Source: Thamnaconus septentrionalis
Taxonomy: Eukaryota; Chordata; Actinopteri; Tetraodontiformes; Monacanthidae
Direction of reading: 5' to 3'
Assembly (NCBI GenBank): GCA_009823395.1
Contig: CM020519.1
Coordinates: 17,062,501-17,126,500, forward strand
Length of the DNA: 64,000 bases
A program made the translations under genes and the position numbers. Under the pieces are notes generated by a model that ran no database searches, was not told the origin of the DNA, and was given only the letters and a program-made list of their open reading frames with translations. Numbering within the stretch: the first letter of the stretch is position 1; each line of letters opens with the position of its first letter. Of this stretch, positions 1 through 44,300 are shown piece after piece.

Positions 1-1141
1 GACTTTCCAGCGTCTTGCGCACGTGTGCGTGGTGCATGTCACGCTCTCTTGGATAAAAGCGCTGCATTTGTTTTCACTTGCGCATATAACTTCTTTTAAC
101 AAAAAAAAAAGCGGCACATTGATTTTCCTCTGAGATGCGAAGCAGGACGCAGCAGAAAAAAAGAAGCAAGGCTTCTTTTCTTTTTCAACTCCCACACTAA
201 ATATCATGCAAGCGTGTTCTGAAGGATGCAAGAGGTGCACTTCTTGACGGTTTATAGCTTCTAAGTGTGCCGCCACCGCCACCGCCGTTGCTCAACGCGG
301 CAGCATTTGGAACGTGGACAAACCTGCCAGCGCAAAAAAGAAAAAGAAAAAGCAACTCCGACACTTTTATCTCGCTTCCTAAAGAATTTAATTCTGACGA
401 ATCTATGGTAAAGTCACAGCTCACGTGGCTAGCGGCTAACCTGCAACAGCACCGGTGAAATGATGTTCTTGAATGATGACTTTGTTTTCCTACTTGTAGG
501 CGCGACGATGGGCTGGATGGAGTAGGCTCAACCCACACGTGGTCGCGTAAAACGCCGGGTTAGCCCGTTAGCACTTTGACGATAGACGTTAGCGAGAGAC
601 AAATTGTTATGAGTTAACGATCGACCTTGCAAAGCCAGGTCTATACAGCGCTATTTCTACAGCATACTGCTAGCCCGGCATAGTGACAGAGTGGTCAAAC
701 AATCTCTCGAGGTTGGGAGTGTAAAATCCGTCCTGTGTCTGCAGTTATTAATCCCGGAGTGCCTTGAAAGAAGGTACCTGATGTCTAATGTGAGAGTCAC
801 AGTGCTGCACGTTGCAGGTGAACTGCAGGACAGAAAACAAAGCCGCGCTCCTGATCAGCCTTCGATTTCCATCGTCTTCGTCTCTCGGCAGCGGATCCTT
901 CGGCGGAGCCCCCCCCCCCCGCCCCCCGGGTGACTCAGCCTCCACATCTTCCACCTGTGGCAGAGATGACTAATCTGTGGCCTCCTCCGCATCGCACCTC
1001 CCCTCCTCCCCTCACCCACCCCCCCCTACCTCTCACCGCACCGGCACTGCGGTGGCTGCAGCCCGGCTGCAACGGCGGACGCGCTGAGCTGAAGCGAGCT
1101 GCAGGTCAGCTTCGTCTCTCTCAGCCTTCTCACACGTTTCA
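1..1141. other. no gene recognised; C-rich tract near 910-930
   Basis: Mixed-composition DNA with several CpGs. Short frames on both strands show no family resemblance and are broken up. A nearly pure C run (about 911-928) is the only marked feature. It may be upstream sequence of a neighbouring gene outside the window, but nothing here proves it. Confidence 0.3.
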
Positions 1142-1416
1142 CAGGAGGAGTCACCAACCTTTTTGAACCCGACAGCCACTTCCCGAGTCACGTGAAAGCC
1201 AACCAGTTTGTTACACTCCATCGAAATAACACACTTTTCTGAAGATCATGTTAATGTGTTTTCAATGATCACCAACAATGACTCAACAAGGGTGAATAAC
1301 ATTGAATTTCAGATGCAGCTCAACCAGTTGTGCTGTTTTCAGAACAGGCCTGCGGGCTACTAATGTGGTCCTCGGGGGCTACGTGTTGCCCATGGACACC
1401 GTGTTGGTGACCCCTG
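1142..1416. mobile_element. degenerate hAT-like MITE
   Basis: The left end contains GTCACCAACC and the right end reads GTTGGTGACCCCTG, whose reverse complement is CAGGGGTCACCAAC. The internal text (GCGGGCTACTAATGTGGTCC, and CGTGTTGCCCATGG) matches, in reverse orientation, the better preserved element at 46837-47147. Target duplications are not clear. No transposase. Confidence 0.55.
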
Positions 1417-3081
1417 TTCTACACTAACAACACTTAAATAGCTGGTCGCCGTTTGCCTGACGGGTAGATTATTTTGTTTTGGTTTTTGTTCAGGCAGAAA
1501 AAAGATGACGCTTATGTTAGATTATTTTTAACATGGAGAAAAGTTTCAAAAAATATATTCACCCAAGATCCCATTTACAGCTAGTGACTTACAGCTAAGT
1601 CACTAGCTTGAATGTACATCAACATGGATGTAGAAATATTAATAACACAATCGAGTAGCTTTTCCAAAGGCAAAAAAAAGTTACCTTCAGTCTTTCACAT
1701 CCCCGGTGGACCAATCAAATTTGATCCCTCCCTGTTGAGCCAGGTGGCAACATCGGGAGAATTCTTATTGGTGGGGGTGGGACGACATTGGTCACACATC
1801 GCCCCCTTGTGGTGAGCGAGTATTCTGTCAAAGCCAGGAGCTAAAAGCTTTTTGTACGCAGAATAATCTGTTTTATGGACTCCTTCTAAATATGGGGGGG
1901 GGGTTAACAAAACATCCAGGTCAGATAAAACTGGCGACCGAAGCATTTGTGCTAATCTCTGAAGCAGGAGCTGGGTTCAGAGTTCCTTCCTGCACTGAGC
2001 AGTTTATACAGCTGGTTTCTGCTTTTGTCACAGCTCAAGGGTTAAAAACAATAATATGTATAATAATATATAATTATAGAGTTTTTCCTGGCCACTATTG
2101 CACCTTGCTTGCTCTGGGGGCCCCAGGTGGTTTTCCTCTGATTGGACAAAGCACTTTGAGACGCCTTTGGTTAAAAGCTAAAACAATAAAGTGGGGGGAA
2201 AAAAAAAAAAAAAAAAAAAAAATCATGGATTGGAGCTTTTCTAGATGGATGACTGAGAACTGAATCTCAGCCGTGACCTTGCAGCCTTTCTTATGCATAA
2301 GCTTTTAACCCCTGAGGTTGCATACAATTGTCTTCTATGTCAAAAGAGATGATGTGTTGCCACAATTAGGAACTAGCTGTGGCAGAAATACAGCACAGCA
2401 TCAGGAATTTCATCATGACGGGCTGCAGATCTTTATCCAGAGATTGAGTTCCTGCAGAACCAACTGCGCTTTTTCAATCGATCAAAGACGAGATAAAAAG
2501 TTAATGACGCCACCTTCTGATCGTCCCTCAATCCCAACAGGGGGTGACAAGCTAGCCTGCAGCGCCGGGAGAATAAAAATCTGACAACTCTGTTGCGAGC
2601 GTGGTTGAACTGCAGTCAGGTGAATCCATGCTGTACATACGGTGCAGACGCGAAGGCGAGGCCGAGGGACACCCCGAAACTCCACACGCTGGCTGGACAG
2701 GAAACACTACATGAGAAAGTGAATCCACTTCCTCTCAGGGTGGCAGCTACCAGGAAATTGTTGCGGGTGTATGAGAGACGAGGAATCCTCATGATGATTA
2801 AATCGCTCACTTCTAAAAAATAATAATAAAAAATGATCAGGATTCTTCTCCTCACATTAATGGGTTTGTTTTCAGGCTGCTGAATTTGCCTCAAATGTTT
2901 CATTGTTAAGCAATAAGCAGCAGTTAAATATTATATTTAAATTGTAAGTCACCTCAAAGTCACAAAACTACACTGAAATTTCGAGCACAAACTGTGCTGT
3001 GGTGTTGTGTGGTTATATTTACAGATGTTTTTGTTTTGCTTCTGACAAACAGCAATACATTACATCCAACTTTGCTATTCA
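1417..3081. other. intergenic, no gene seen; repeat tail near 2095-2200
   Basis: AT-moderate sequence with a poly-A run at about 2203-2221. The stretch ending GCACTTTGAGACGCCTTTGG (about 2152-2171) resembles the 3' end of a widespread fish retroposon seen again in reverse at 57140-57215. No coding sequence convinced me. Confidence 0.35.
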
Positions 3082-3384
3082 TTAAAGGACTGGTGTGTGA
3101 AATTTGGCCTGATTTATGATTTTTACATTGGTAAGAGCTTAATATTCGGCCCATAAATATATTATTAAAAGTGTATACTCGCAGTAGAAAAAAAGTGATA
3201 TGGTTTTCCTACTCTTAGAACGGGTTCTCATATAAGCATCAGTATACACATAGAGCAATCAGGGCCTTCTTCTTAGCTGCCATCTTGCAGCCACATTTTT
3301 TACGGAAGCCCACCTGACAGTGCCGCAAATACAGAACGCGCAGTCAGGCGGAACTTCTTCAAAGTTTTACACACTGGACCTTTA
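3082..3384. mobile_element. TTAA-bounded MITE, copy 1
   Basis: Starts TTAAAGGACTGGTGTGTGAA and ends TTACACACTGGACCTTTA, an inverted pair. The interior is shared with copies at 10390-10853 and 13856-14230 (for example TTGGCCTGATTTATGATTTT and TGGTTTTCCTACTCTTAGAA). TTAA ends are typical of piggyBac- or Kolobok-type elements. Non-autonomous. Confidence 0.7.
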
Positions 3385-3536
3385 CAGCAACCTTTGCCAC
3401 TCAGGCCATGCGATTCATCCCTGACTCCTGTGTGGCCCTCTGTTGTTTTGTCTTTGAAGCCTGAAGGTGGGAAAAAATGAAAAGTGAGAGCAGCAGTCAA
3501 GTCCACGGCAGCACACAGAGTTGACACGGCATCTCT

Positions 3537-3550
3537 TTTATTGATTTATT
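3537..3550 (-). terminator. double AATAAA polyadenylation signal
   Basis: On the minus strand two AATAAA hexamers lie eight bases apart (3545-3550 and 3537-3542), followed by a G/T-rich stretch (TCTGTGTGCTG) about 20-35 bases downstream. This is a canonical vertebrate poly(A) site layout in the orientation of sipa1l1. Confidence 0.5.
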
Positions 3551-4590
3551 TCAGAAACTTTTAATACTGCGATCACTGCAAATGTCTTATTTGTTACACT
3601 TTACATTTTACAAAGACAACGGACCCCGGGGGGAATGTAAACAGCATCGTCAACTCTGCAAACTCTTCTGGTCCTGCATGGTGAGATTAGATTGTGTGCT
3701 CATGCCCGACCCTCATCCCCCCCCAGCAGTCACCCAGCAGGCCGCTTTACTCTTAGCTGACCGGGGGTGGGGGGATACCAGCGCGCCTACAGAGTGAGCC
3801 ACGGTCGGGCAAGGGTGCGACCATTGAACTATTGGGTCGAGCGTCCACCTGTTTGTCGGGAAACGGCGGAAAAATGAACCGGAACAACGCCGAGACAAGA
3901 ATGTGAAAGGGGAACGGAGCCGTTCAGCCGCCTCGTGTGTGATGATGTCTTTGTGTTAAGGTTGATAATCGTCATCAACATCCAACTTCAAAACACACTT
4001 TTTAAAGTTGCAAGCAAAAAAAAAAAAAAAAAAAAAAAAAACACACTACCAAAAAAAAGGAACATCTGCACTGCACAGGTCATGGGTCGGCCGTTGGCTC
4101 ATTGAAAATACAAAAAAAACACTTTGCATGTACAGTTAAACATGATCCATGACCGTTGAAGCGTCTACGTACAGTTTTACAGTCGGGATTTTTTTTTCCA
4201 GAAATGAAAACATTTTCTACCTTTTGGACCAATTTATTCTGCCTGATTTGTGAGGGCTTTCTATTTATTTATTTGTTTATTTACAAAATAGCCCAGCGCT
4301 GTCGAAAACGGGACCCGTTGCCAGGCAGGTCGCAGGACCTGCAGGCTGCGGACTGGAAGATTCTTAAAACAGAACCAAGACGTCCCACTCACCTCCCTGC
4401 AGAGCTGAATGGCCACTTGTAGTAAACATCACATTTATTTGGGGCGTCTCATCTTCTATATATCTCTTTTACATTCAGGCCGGGTTCTGTTCTTTGTGCT
4501 GGGAGCTGCAGGGCTTTCATTGCAAATGTTTTCTACCTTCACGAGGATGCAAATTGTTGAAAAACAGAGCTTATCTACATTAAAGAGGGT

Positions 4591-4678
4591 TTCTCTCTCT
4601 CTCTCTCTGTCTCTCTGTCTCTCTCTCTCGATGGCTTGGATAGCTTGGATAGCTTGGATAGCTTGGATAGCTTGGATA
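4591..4678. repeat. (CT)n followed by a 9-bp minisatellite
   Basis: An interrupted (CT)n run to about 4629 is followed by five tandem copies of AGCTTGGAT (about 4633-4678). Because the unit is nine bases, all frames stay open and give pseudo-peptides of repeated tripeptides; these are not genes. Confidence 0.9.
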
Positions 4679-4835
4679 AGGCTCCGGCCACCATCGTGAA
4701 TCCAGGCTTCACTATCAAATCAGCAAGAATCGGCCGGCTCTCAATTTCAAAGACGGGTATTACAGAGGGCAGCTGCGCTGAAATATACTGCATGTCACTG
4801 ACTGCAAAAGGCACACACTCCCGCACGTTTCCATA

Positions 4836-4838
<3 letters not shown>

Positions 4839-4867
<29 letters not shown>
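4839..4867. repeat. (CA)n microsatellite
   Basis: Pure CA dinucleotides within the probable 3' UTR. Confidence 0.95.
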
Positions 4868-4873
<6 letters not shown>

Positions 4874-5029
4874 CTCGTGAAGGACGGCAGAACAGCAGAA
4901 AGGTCACGCGGCTCCCTCCTCCACGGAGACCTTTGCGAGATGCTCTCAAAACAACTGCGAGTGCGAAACTGATGAAGGAGAACCTGAGGTTGGCACGCGT
5001 GGTTTCCACCGCTATCTGTTTCCAATGCA

Positions 5030-5078
5030 CGTCCCCGCACCGCACGTCCCCGCACCGCACCGCACCGCACCGCACCGC
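5030..5078. repeat. CACCG/CGTCCC tandem repeat
   Basis: Tandem CACCG pentamers preceded by two copies of a CGCACGTCCC-like unit. GC-rich island in the probable 3' UTR. Confidence 0.9.
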
Positions 5079-6328
5079 TCTGCCTGGGAATAAATGACCA
5101 AAGATAGCCACTGTAGGCACGGCTGGGTGGACTGATGCACGTTCATTCACTGCATGACGACACACACAACTGGCCCCTCCAACGGCACCGGGCTTCATGG
5201 CTATTTTCATCGTTAGAAGTGATTTTTTTTTTTTTTCTTTAGTTTTTTTTTTTTTTTTTTTTTGGGAGAATAACTTTCTCAAAATAACCTCACTTTTCCA
5301 AAAATACAATGAACCTGAGGCAAAACGATAGATGTCTATATTTAGTTGGCGCACACACACGCGCACGCACTCTCTCACTTACTCATCCACGCACACACAC
5401 GGAATTACACTGAAGCACTGATCCCTTTTCTGAAAACAAAAAAAGAAAAGAAAAGGAAAAAAGAGTCAACCTCTGATTGTCTCTCAAAGCTGGCTTCTCG
5501 TTTCCTTCCTGTTCTGTTGTTTTTTTTCCCCGTGGCCTCTTGTCAAAGTTTCACTGACTGCTAAAGAGGCTGTTTGAAAAAAAAAAAAGCAAGAAAGGAA
5601 GAGAAGGAATAAAAGAAAAAAGATTACAGGACTCGGCAGCACATATAATAATTATGACATTTCCACTGACCACCACTAGAGGGCACTGTAAGCAACACGA
5701 CAGCAGGCTCGGGCACCACGAAGTACAACGTAACACAGAATAATAAAAAGCATTTAAGTCATCAGGGCTTTAGCCGTGAGACAGAAAAACCCATTTAAAT
5801 AATAATAGTATAGCTAGTAACCTTCTTCTGGAGGAACTAAACACTGTTGTCAGTTGCACTGCACGAGTAGAACAACTTATTTACTGGAAGTATAATACAA
5901 GGAAATAAATTAACCTGGGGGAGGGGGAAAAAAATTAACAAACGCCCCGCTTGCCTTTTCCCTCCAAGAAATGTCTCTCTTATTCATGTTCGGCTGGCCT
6001 TCCTCGTGCTCCAGACTCTGGGATTGGAAGCGAGTCCTCTTCTTTTTCCTCTTTCCTGTTCAGGCTCCCAACAGCAGCCCTAAAAAAAATGTCTTTTTTT
6101 TTTTTCTTTTCTTTTTTGCTCTTTTGAGGGGGGGTTGTCCACGCGCATTCCTATTGCTTTTTTTTTTTTAAGACACGTACGTTTAGGATGGAGCAAAGCA
6201 CTCGGGATAGCAGTCACAATTTACAGCACCGCTCGCGATGGCTTATAAATATCCACCTCAGTCAGGTGTAGTTTTTGTGCTGACGCTGATGACACTGAGG
6301 CGGGGCAATAAAAACAAATAGTACACAG

Positions 6329-6732
<404 letters not shown>

Positions 6733-7317
6733 CCTCTTCTGACCAGTTCCCATGTCAACAGCTGAACCTTTCACATACAGAAGAGAGGAAAGGTGTAAAC
6801 TTCTCATTCACAAGTAGAGAAAGTCAGATTCTCTCCTTGCGTCCGGCGTTTGTCGATGTGTGTACCTGTCGGGGCATCCTCGTATTTGAGGGGCTGGGGT
6901 TTGATTTGGCACCACAACGGCGTCGTCAACGTTTGGCGAGAGGATCAGAGGGATCATTCCTCCCATCAGGAGGATCTGGGTGGAACAACTGGAGGAAAAA
7001 TGAAGAACGCCTCCTTCTGTCGGGGGATTTGCAGCGAAGGATTCCGTCACGGAGAGAAGAAGGCGGGATCCCCGGCGCCCCCGACTGTCAGGGCGAGATC
7101 GGCCCTTTAACACGGATGAGTGAAACGTTTTTCTTCTTTCTTCACATTCTGCTCAAACTCCATTAAGTGCTGACCCCTTCATTGCTTCTTTGTCCAGAGC
7201 GGATGCCGATTGGCTCGTCTGTGTTGGTGTCTGAGTGTGCAAGTAAGAAAAAAAAAATAAAATAAAATCAAAATAATAATAAATAAAAGAGAAGGAATGT
7301 GGGCGAGGAGGAGAGGG

Positions 7318-38386
<31,069 letters not shown>

Positions 38387-38387
38387 G

Positions 38388-38497
38388 CTGAGACGGGACA
38401 GGAAGTCAGGGAGGGGAGATGGGAGGGGACGGGCTGCTGATAGGTTTAGATTAGAAGGTCAACATAATAGCCTCCGGAGTTGAGAGATGAGTCTTAC
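38388..38497 (-). other. sipa1l1: 110-bp intron in the 5' UTR
   Basis: Read on the minus strand this starts GTAAGA, carries CTAAT and CTAAAC candidates for the branch point, then about 45 bases dominated by C and T, and ends CAG directly before C-ATG of the first coding exon. This is the textbook layout of a short fish intron, and it places the start codon one base into its exon. Confidence 0.65.
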
Positions 38498-38513
38498 TCA
38501 ACATCTGGTGCCG
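38498..38513 (-). other. sipa1l1: candidate 5' UTR exon (3' end well defined, 5' end uncertain)
   Basis: On the minus strand a donor A|GTAAGA at 38498/38497 opens a 110-bp intron ending in a pyrimidine-rich tract and CAG at 38388, one base before the sipa1l1 ATG. The intron has CTAAT-like branch-point candidates, so the donor is well supported. A plausible acceptor (CTCTCCGCAG) lies only 16 bases upstream of the donor, so the exon is either a 16-nt microexon or a longer first exon that ignores that acceptor. It contains an ATG that would start a three-codon upstream ORF. Confidence 0.45.
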
Positions 38514-41135
38514 CTGCGGAGAGCGTAAAGAAAAGGACCGCGTCAGTTGGTCTGAACACAGGTTGATCAACAGATGATGTTAAAACCCCAGAATGGCAGC
38601 AGGTTTTAGACATTTCAACAGCTCAGACCTTTCCAGTGACGAAACAAGATGAGCAGCTGTGCGGCGACAATGAAATTTCACCACTGGAGCATGTCCAATG
38701 CGGTTTGCATTGCAACCATGTTAGAGGAGCACTCAAATCCAACTGCGTGGCTCCAACTCAGCAACTGAGAAAAATAGTGCAAAGGGAGACTGAGGGAAGG
38801 TAGAGAGGAAAGAAAGGGGGAGGCAGGAGGCAGGAAAGAAGAAAATTAATTTAATGAAACTACATTTGTTTTGCTTTCAAACACACACTACTTGTTTTTG
38901 TCATGCCTTCCCAATTTGAATTCTTTTATGCTACTAATCATTTATTTATTCTTAGTTTTAGTGATATTTACAAAACAGATCAATCAGGATTTAATTCTTA
39001 ATGACAGAAGCAACCCACACAATTTAGAATCACCCTTGAAGGCCACGGTAGAAGAATACGCAAAAAAAAAAACAAACAAGAAAACTACAGAATCTATTTC
39101 TTTCAAACTGGGCAAAATTAGCAAGCTCCTAGTCCATCACTAACAATGCCATAACTATCCTTCACAGTGCACACTTATCACCAGGGAGATAAGGGCTTGT
39201 ACATGGCCTTTTCAATCTGCAGTACACGTGTGGTGGAGAAAGAAAAGAACAATCTATTTGTCACCCCTCAACTCAAGAAGACGTATTCACACTGTGAGTT
39301 CTTCAGTTAGGTCTGTTTTGAAGACCATCACATCCTAGCCTCGAAGCCACATCATTTGTGTATTTTTAACGCCAACATGAATGAAGTTTTAAGAAGGAAA
39401 AAAAATGTTGTAGTGTTATCCTTGTCACAGCAAAGTTACAGGGAAAAGAATGTACGTCTGACTCAGGAAACATTTTTTGTATTTATTTTGAGATGGACTT
39501 TTCACAAGGGTTGGTGCAGAGAAGTTTTGACGTGCTATAAACAGGCCACTAAGGTCTGGTTCACACACATCATCCCCTTCCATGTGCTCCGGATACGAGT
39601 GGGATACAACGCTTTACTTCTTCAGATGGTTTGGTTCACTTCCACAAAAGTTCACTTCCACACCTCAAACGGACCTCAAACGGACCCTAAGAATAGTTAG
39701 TAAACATTGCCCAACAAGACGCTGTAACCAGTTAGAGAGGTAGGGGCAGACAAAGTGGAGAAGTATTGACTTGGGGAGGATTTCTAAAAATACTTTTAAG
39801 ACAACAGACTGCAAAACTTCCAACCTTCTCTGACAACTTTCCAAGATAATCTGAAATCACAGACGCAGTTGCGTCATCATGACTGGTATATTATTGGAAT
39901 GGACGTACAATCATCTCCGGTGCATTATAATAAGACAATTTCAATTCATCCTCAAAAAAAAAAAAAATATGAATTGTGCAACCCAGAAAGCATGAATATG
40001 GATGAAGCTCCTCAAAGGAGTTGTCTTCCATTTCCAGCTTGTTAAACTTCTTCCTTAATCGTAAGTATTGGGGGGAATAAAATAACATATCTTGTAGACA
40101 TAAACTTCTTTTTATAACCCTTGTAGAAGTGGTGAATGGAAGGCCTAATCAGAAGCCTCAGAAAATTACAAAAAACAATAGCTTTCAAAGTAAAAAACAG
40201 ATTTTTAAAATTGTTTTACTTTATTTAAACAATATTTTTAAACTAAAACACAACATCTTGTAGCATATTCCCATTATTTTCAATTACAAAGACAAAACCC
40301 AAATCGTGAACGACTTGTTGGGTTTTTCTCATTTCCCCACTAAGAGCTGAAATGCCTGTTGAGAGACAAAAAAAATGGGATAGCAAGCTGCTAATTAGTA
40401 GTAAGGAATGTGGAATTTTGGCTCCCCGAAATGAAAAAAGTTTGCTTTGCTGTCTAAAGCTGGAATGCGTTGATGCAATAGGTTGTGGAAGTCTTTAAAA
40501 GTGATTTTCACATCACACCCAGCTTTAAAAAAAAACAAAAAAAAACAACTTGTATTTCATAAGTACACGTGGATGAAATCAGCTTTTGAGGGGAACAGTG
40601 CACAACTATTTGGAGTATTGTCATGACCGCAGCAGCAGCTGGACCTGAATCAGTAACTGGCTGCGCGCAGCTGGAACTACTTTTCTAAAAAAAAACAAAA
40701 CAAAACTTGTCATAGGAATAGTGAGAAAAGGTAATATAAGATCACAAAACATATGGGTTGAGGCTGTAAAAGTCCCTGTGCACTCCCTCACATATTTCAA
40801 TAAATTACCCAACTTGTCTGACACCCCGCAAAGCCGAGCAAATGGGGATCCTATGAAACTAATAAAGTAGCGGTAAATCACTTTTGGTCCTCGAGGCAAA
40901 CCTGAGGACATGAAATGCAAACCACTTTTTACTCAACTTAGTTTGGACGTGTCAAAATCATTAATACCTTTAAAACAACAGAAAGAAGTTTCATTTATTG
41001 ATTCCTTTATGTTCTTGCTACTGCCAACTTATATTTGTTATGAATTAAGAAGAAAACAACAATGTGAATGTCAAATTCCATGTATGATTCTGCTTACACA
41101 TACACATCCAGTCTTAATTAAAAAGTCTTGATTAC
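38514..41135. other. upstream / 5' UTR intron region, no coding exon
   Basis: AT-rich sequence upstream of the first recognisable sipa1l1 exons. Short frames on both strands lack resemblance to any family. Noncoding first exons cannot be recognised by homology. Confidence 0.5.
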
Positions 41136-41363
<228 letters not shown>

Positions 41364-44300
41364 TCCTATCGGTTTGCCTAATGCTCTTCAGTCCATGGCT
41401 GTTCTAAGGTAATGCAGGTGAGTCAGTAAGGGCTCTGAGCATTTATCTGATCCAGACAACAGTGAGTCAGAAGACTGAACATCGAACCGCAAACAGGTTT
41501 TATAACTTAATGACAAAGACAAGCTGCCACTGAGTGCACACGTGTGTTTTTAAATGTAGCTTAAATGTAGCTAGACAGAAAGGCCTCCTGTTTTTCTTAT
41601 TTTCTCCATTATGAGAACTACAAAGAATAACAACAATCGGGATATTTGTATGCAATGGTTGAGATATTAAGTGTTCTGCTGTCATTTGTCTTGAGGAAAA
41701 ATGTGTCTTTTCATTTTAAGACCTGTGATTCATAAAAAAAACACCAACTAATAGCAGCACTACTAGTCTCCTGGGGAGAAAATATCGAGAGAGAAGAAGA
41801 AGAAAAAAAAAGTGCAAGTGCTCCAGCAGAAGTGAACTACAAGCCGCAATTAATTTTTCCAATATGTGGCACGGTTCATGGGAGAAAGTAAAAGGATATT
41901 CACCACATTTCAGTTCCCATAACATCCATCCAATCTTTCTGCCTTTCTTAGTACTTTAGACCTTTACCCACAACTTTTTTAGTCTAAATATGACTCAGAG
42001 AATTAGTTTTCTTTGTGTAAAGACGATGCAAGATTCTCACGGCTATAATAGCAAACCTGAGTTCTAGCACGGACAGTTCGTGTTTAGAATGACAGTAAAA
42101 ATGCTGTTTAATTCTACATAGTGACGTTCCAATATGTAATGAGTAACACAGGAGAGACTGAGCCCCGTGTCAGATATGGTGAAGTCATATTTTTTCCAAA
42201 CCCTTGACAATGATTGTACGTCCTTGAGGATGACACGCAGGCGGGACTATCACATCGACCGGTGAGTCAAGTCTCATCATGTCTGAAGGGTTTTTACAAC
42301 CAAAAAAAGAAAGAAAAAAAAGTTATACAGAGGGAGTTATTGAAAGGAACATTTGGTGAATTGCTGTGGTTCAGAGTTAAAAATATCAAAATAATAATAA
42401 TTAAAACAAATGATCAAAATGTAAGACATGCTGGCTTTACCCTTGACAAACCCTTGGTGTGACAAAACACTGGGGTGTGGCTGTGGCTGCACATGCATTT
42501 ATACACATGTAAGGCTTCTTTCATCATCATTATTATTATTATTGTTGTTACCACTAAATCAGGAGTCAAGTCAATGCAGGTAATACACAAGGTCCCGTGA
42601 CCAAAACATTAAAAAAACAGGTTTATGACTCGGGAATTGCTCACCGGCACACACCTGCACAGGTACAACAAAGCACCCAGAAAACGAAACGTTGCGTCAC
42701 AGCAATATTTTCCCAGGCTCGGTTATTTTTCCCAGGCTTCGTGACATTTTTTTTTTTTTTCCTTAGTTTTTTTCCCGTTAGGTGTCCGTTCAAGGGAACG
42801 CTCGCAATCGAGGGTTGGATCAGCTTGACGTCTCACCTGTTACAGCTTGCCCAGGCAGGACAATTGCCTCAACTTGACCTTTTGGTTGTAAGAGACAACC
42901 CCCTTGCTCATATTCTAAAAATTCTCACAACTTGAAAAAAAAAAAAAAAAAAAAAGAATTAGAAAAGGGTTCTGACAGATATTCTCATATCTTGGTCACA
43001 GAGGATTCCGCTAGCTTTTAGAGAAAAATCTAGTGGGAAAAAAATGTTTTTCTTCTTTATGGATGCAAGTGTATTTAAGCAAACGGCTATGCAGTAAACA
43101 GACTGAAACCACAGAAACAGTGATTTAGCCCTGATTTAATGTGGTTTTCAAAACGATTGCTGACGATTGTTGGAAGTGCCCTTCATACATACTTGTTCTA
43201 AGCTTTAGCTGAATTAAATGTCTTTTGCATTAAACATTTAACCCGTATTAACCCAGTATTTTTTAAATGCTGGACTACCAGCTTCCTCATCTCAGCTTGA
43301 CTTAAATGTAGACACGAAACTCTGTCGGGCAAAGACAGATGAAAGATAAGAAGCGGGTGGGTGGGGAAGAAAAAAAAAAAATCTAACATTATTCTGTTTG
43401 ATAGCAGCCGGGGAGCAGACCGTCCAAAATGTTGAGTTTTGGGCCAGGGCCTTTCAAAGTAAAGCGGAAATTGTGTGGAAAGATAAACGCACTTTGCCGT
43501 TTCTCCCTCTCCCAGCAGAGCTCGACATTGCGGTGGGCTCTTCCCTCTGGCTCACTGAAATGTGAAAAGGGCCTTTTTTGGGTTGCTCTGAAGTCTGCCG
43601 GCGTTGTCTCCTTCTCTGATGTGTAAAATTGCAAAAGCTGTCGACAGTCCATATTTCCCTACGCCAAGCAATCACAAAAGAGTCATGGGACAGCGAGTGG
43701 GTGGGGTGAGTCTGTCCACTCCACCTGGTATTGTGGAGTACTGGAGCTGGGGAAATCGTACAAACTGAAAGTGACAGTACAGTAATACCGTGGTTGAGAT
43801 GTCCTCCAGCAATTTAAAAATAAAAACACAAATGAAGAGGAAGATCAAGAGCAAGAACAGAAGTATGTTTGGACGGTGGGACATTTTACAGGAATAAATG
43901 GCAAAAAAACAGCAATATTTCTATGCCCCAGTTCCTCTTAAAAGCAAAAATGTAAAATGATGTCCTATACCACTTGTATCAAACAGTATATTTCACACAC
44001 AAATCATGACTTGTCTAAAAAGATGCTTGAGAAAGCTTCCGTTACAAAGTTATTCAAATAAAATACCAGCTATTTAAGTTTTGTTTTGCGGCACTAGATT
44101 TATGATAATGTTGAGTTTTGCTGTGATGTTACATTTTTCTACCATCATTAACACCTATCGCTCAACAAAGATTTCACTCAGTGAGAACATATCCGACTTG
44201 ACAACCTCCTTTTGCGAGGGATAGAGATCAAGGTTTCAAATTCTTGAAAATAACTCCAGCTGCTGTATCAATGCTGACGTTGCAGAAACCAAATCACAAT

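Noticed and set aside
4575..5378. 267-codon frame on the minus strand
   Set aside because: Made of tandem repeats (CT, 9-bp unit, CA, CACCG) and oligo-A; no family resemblance.
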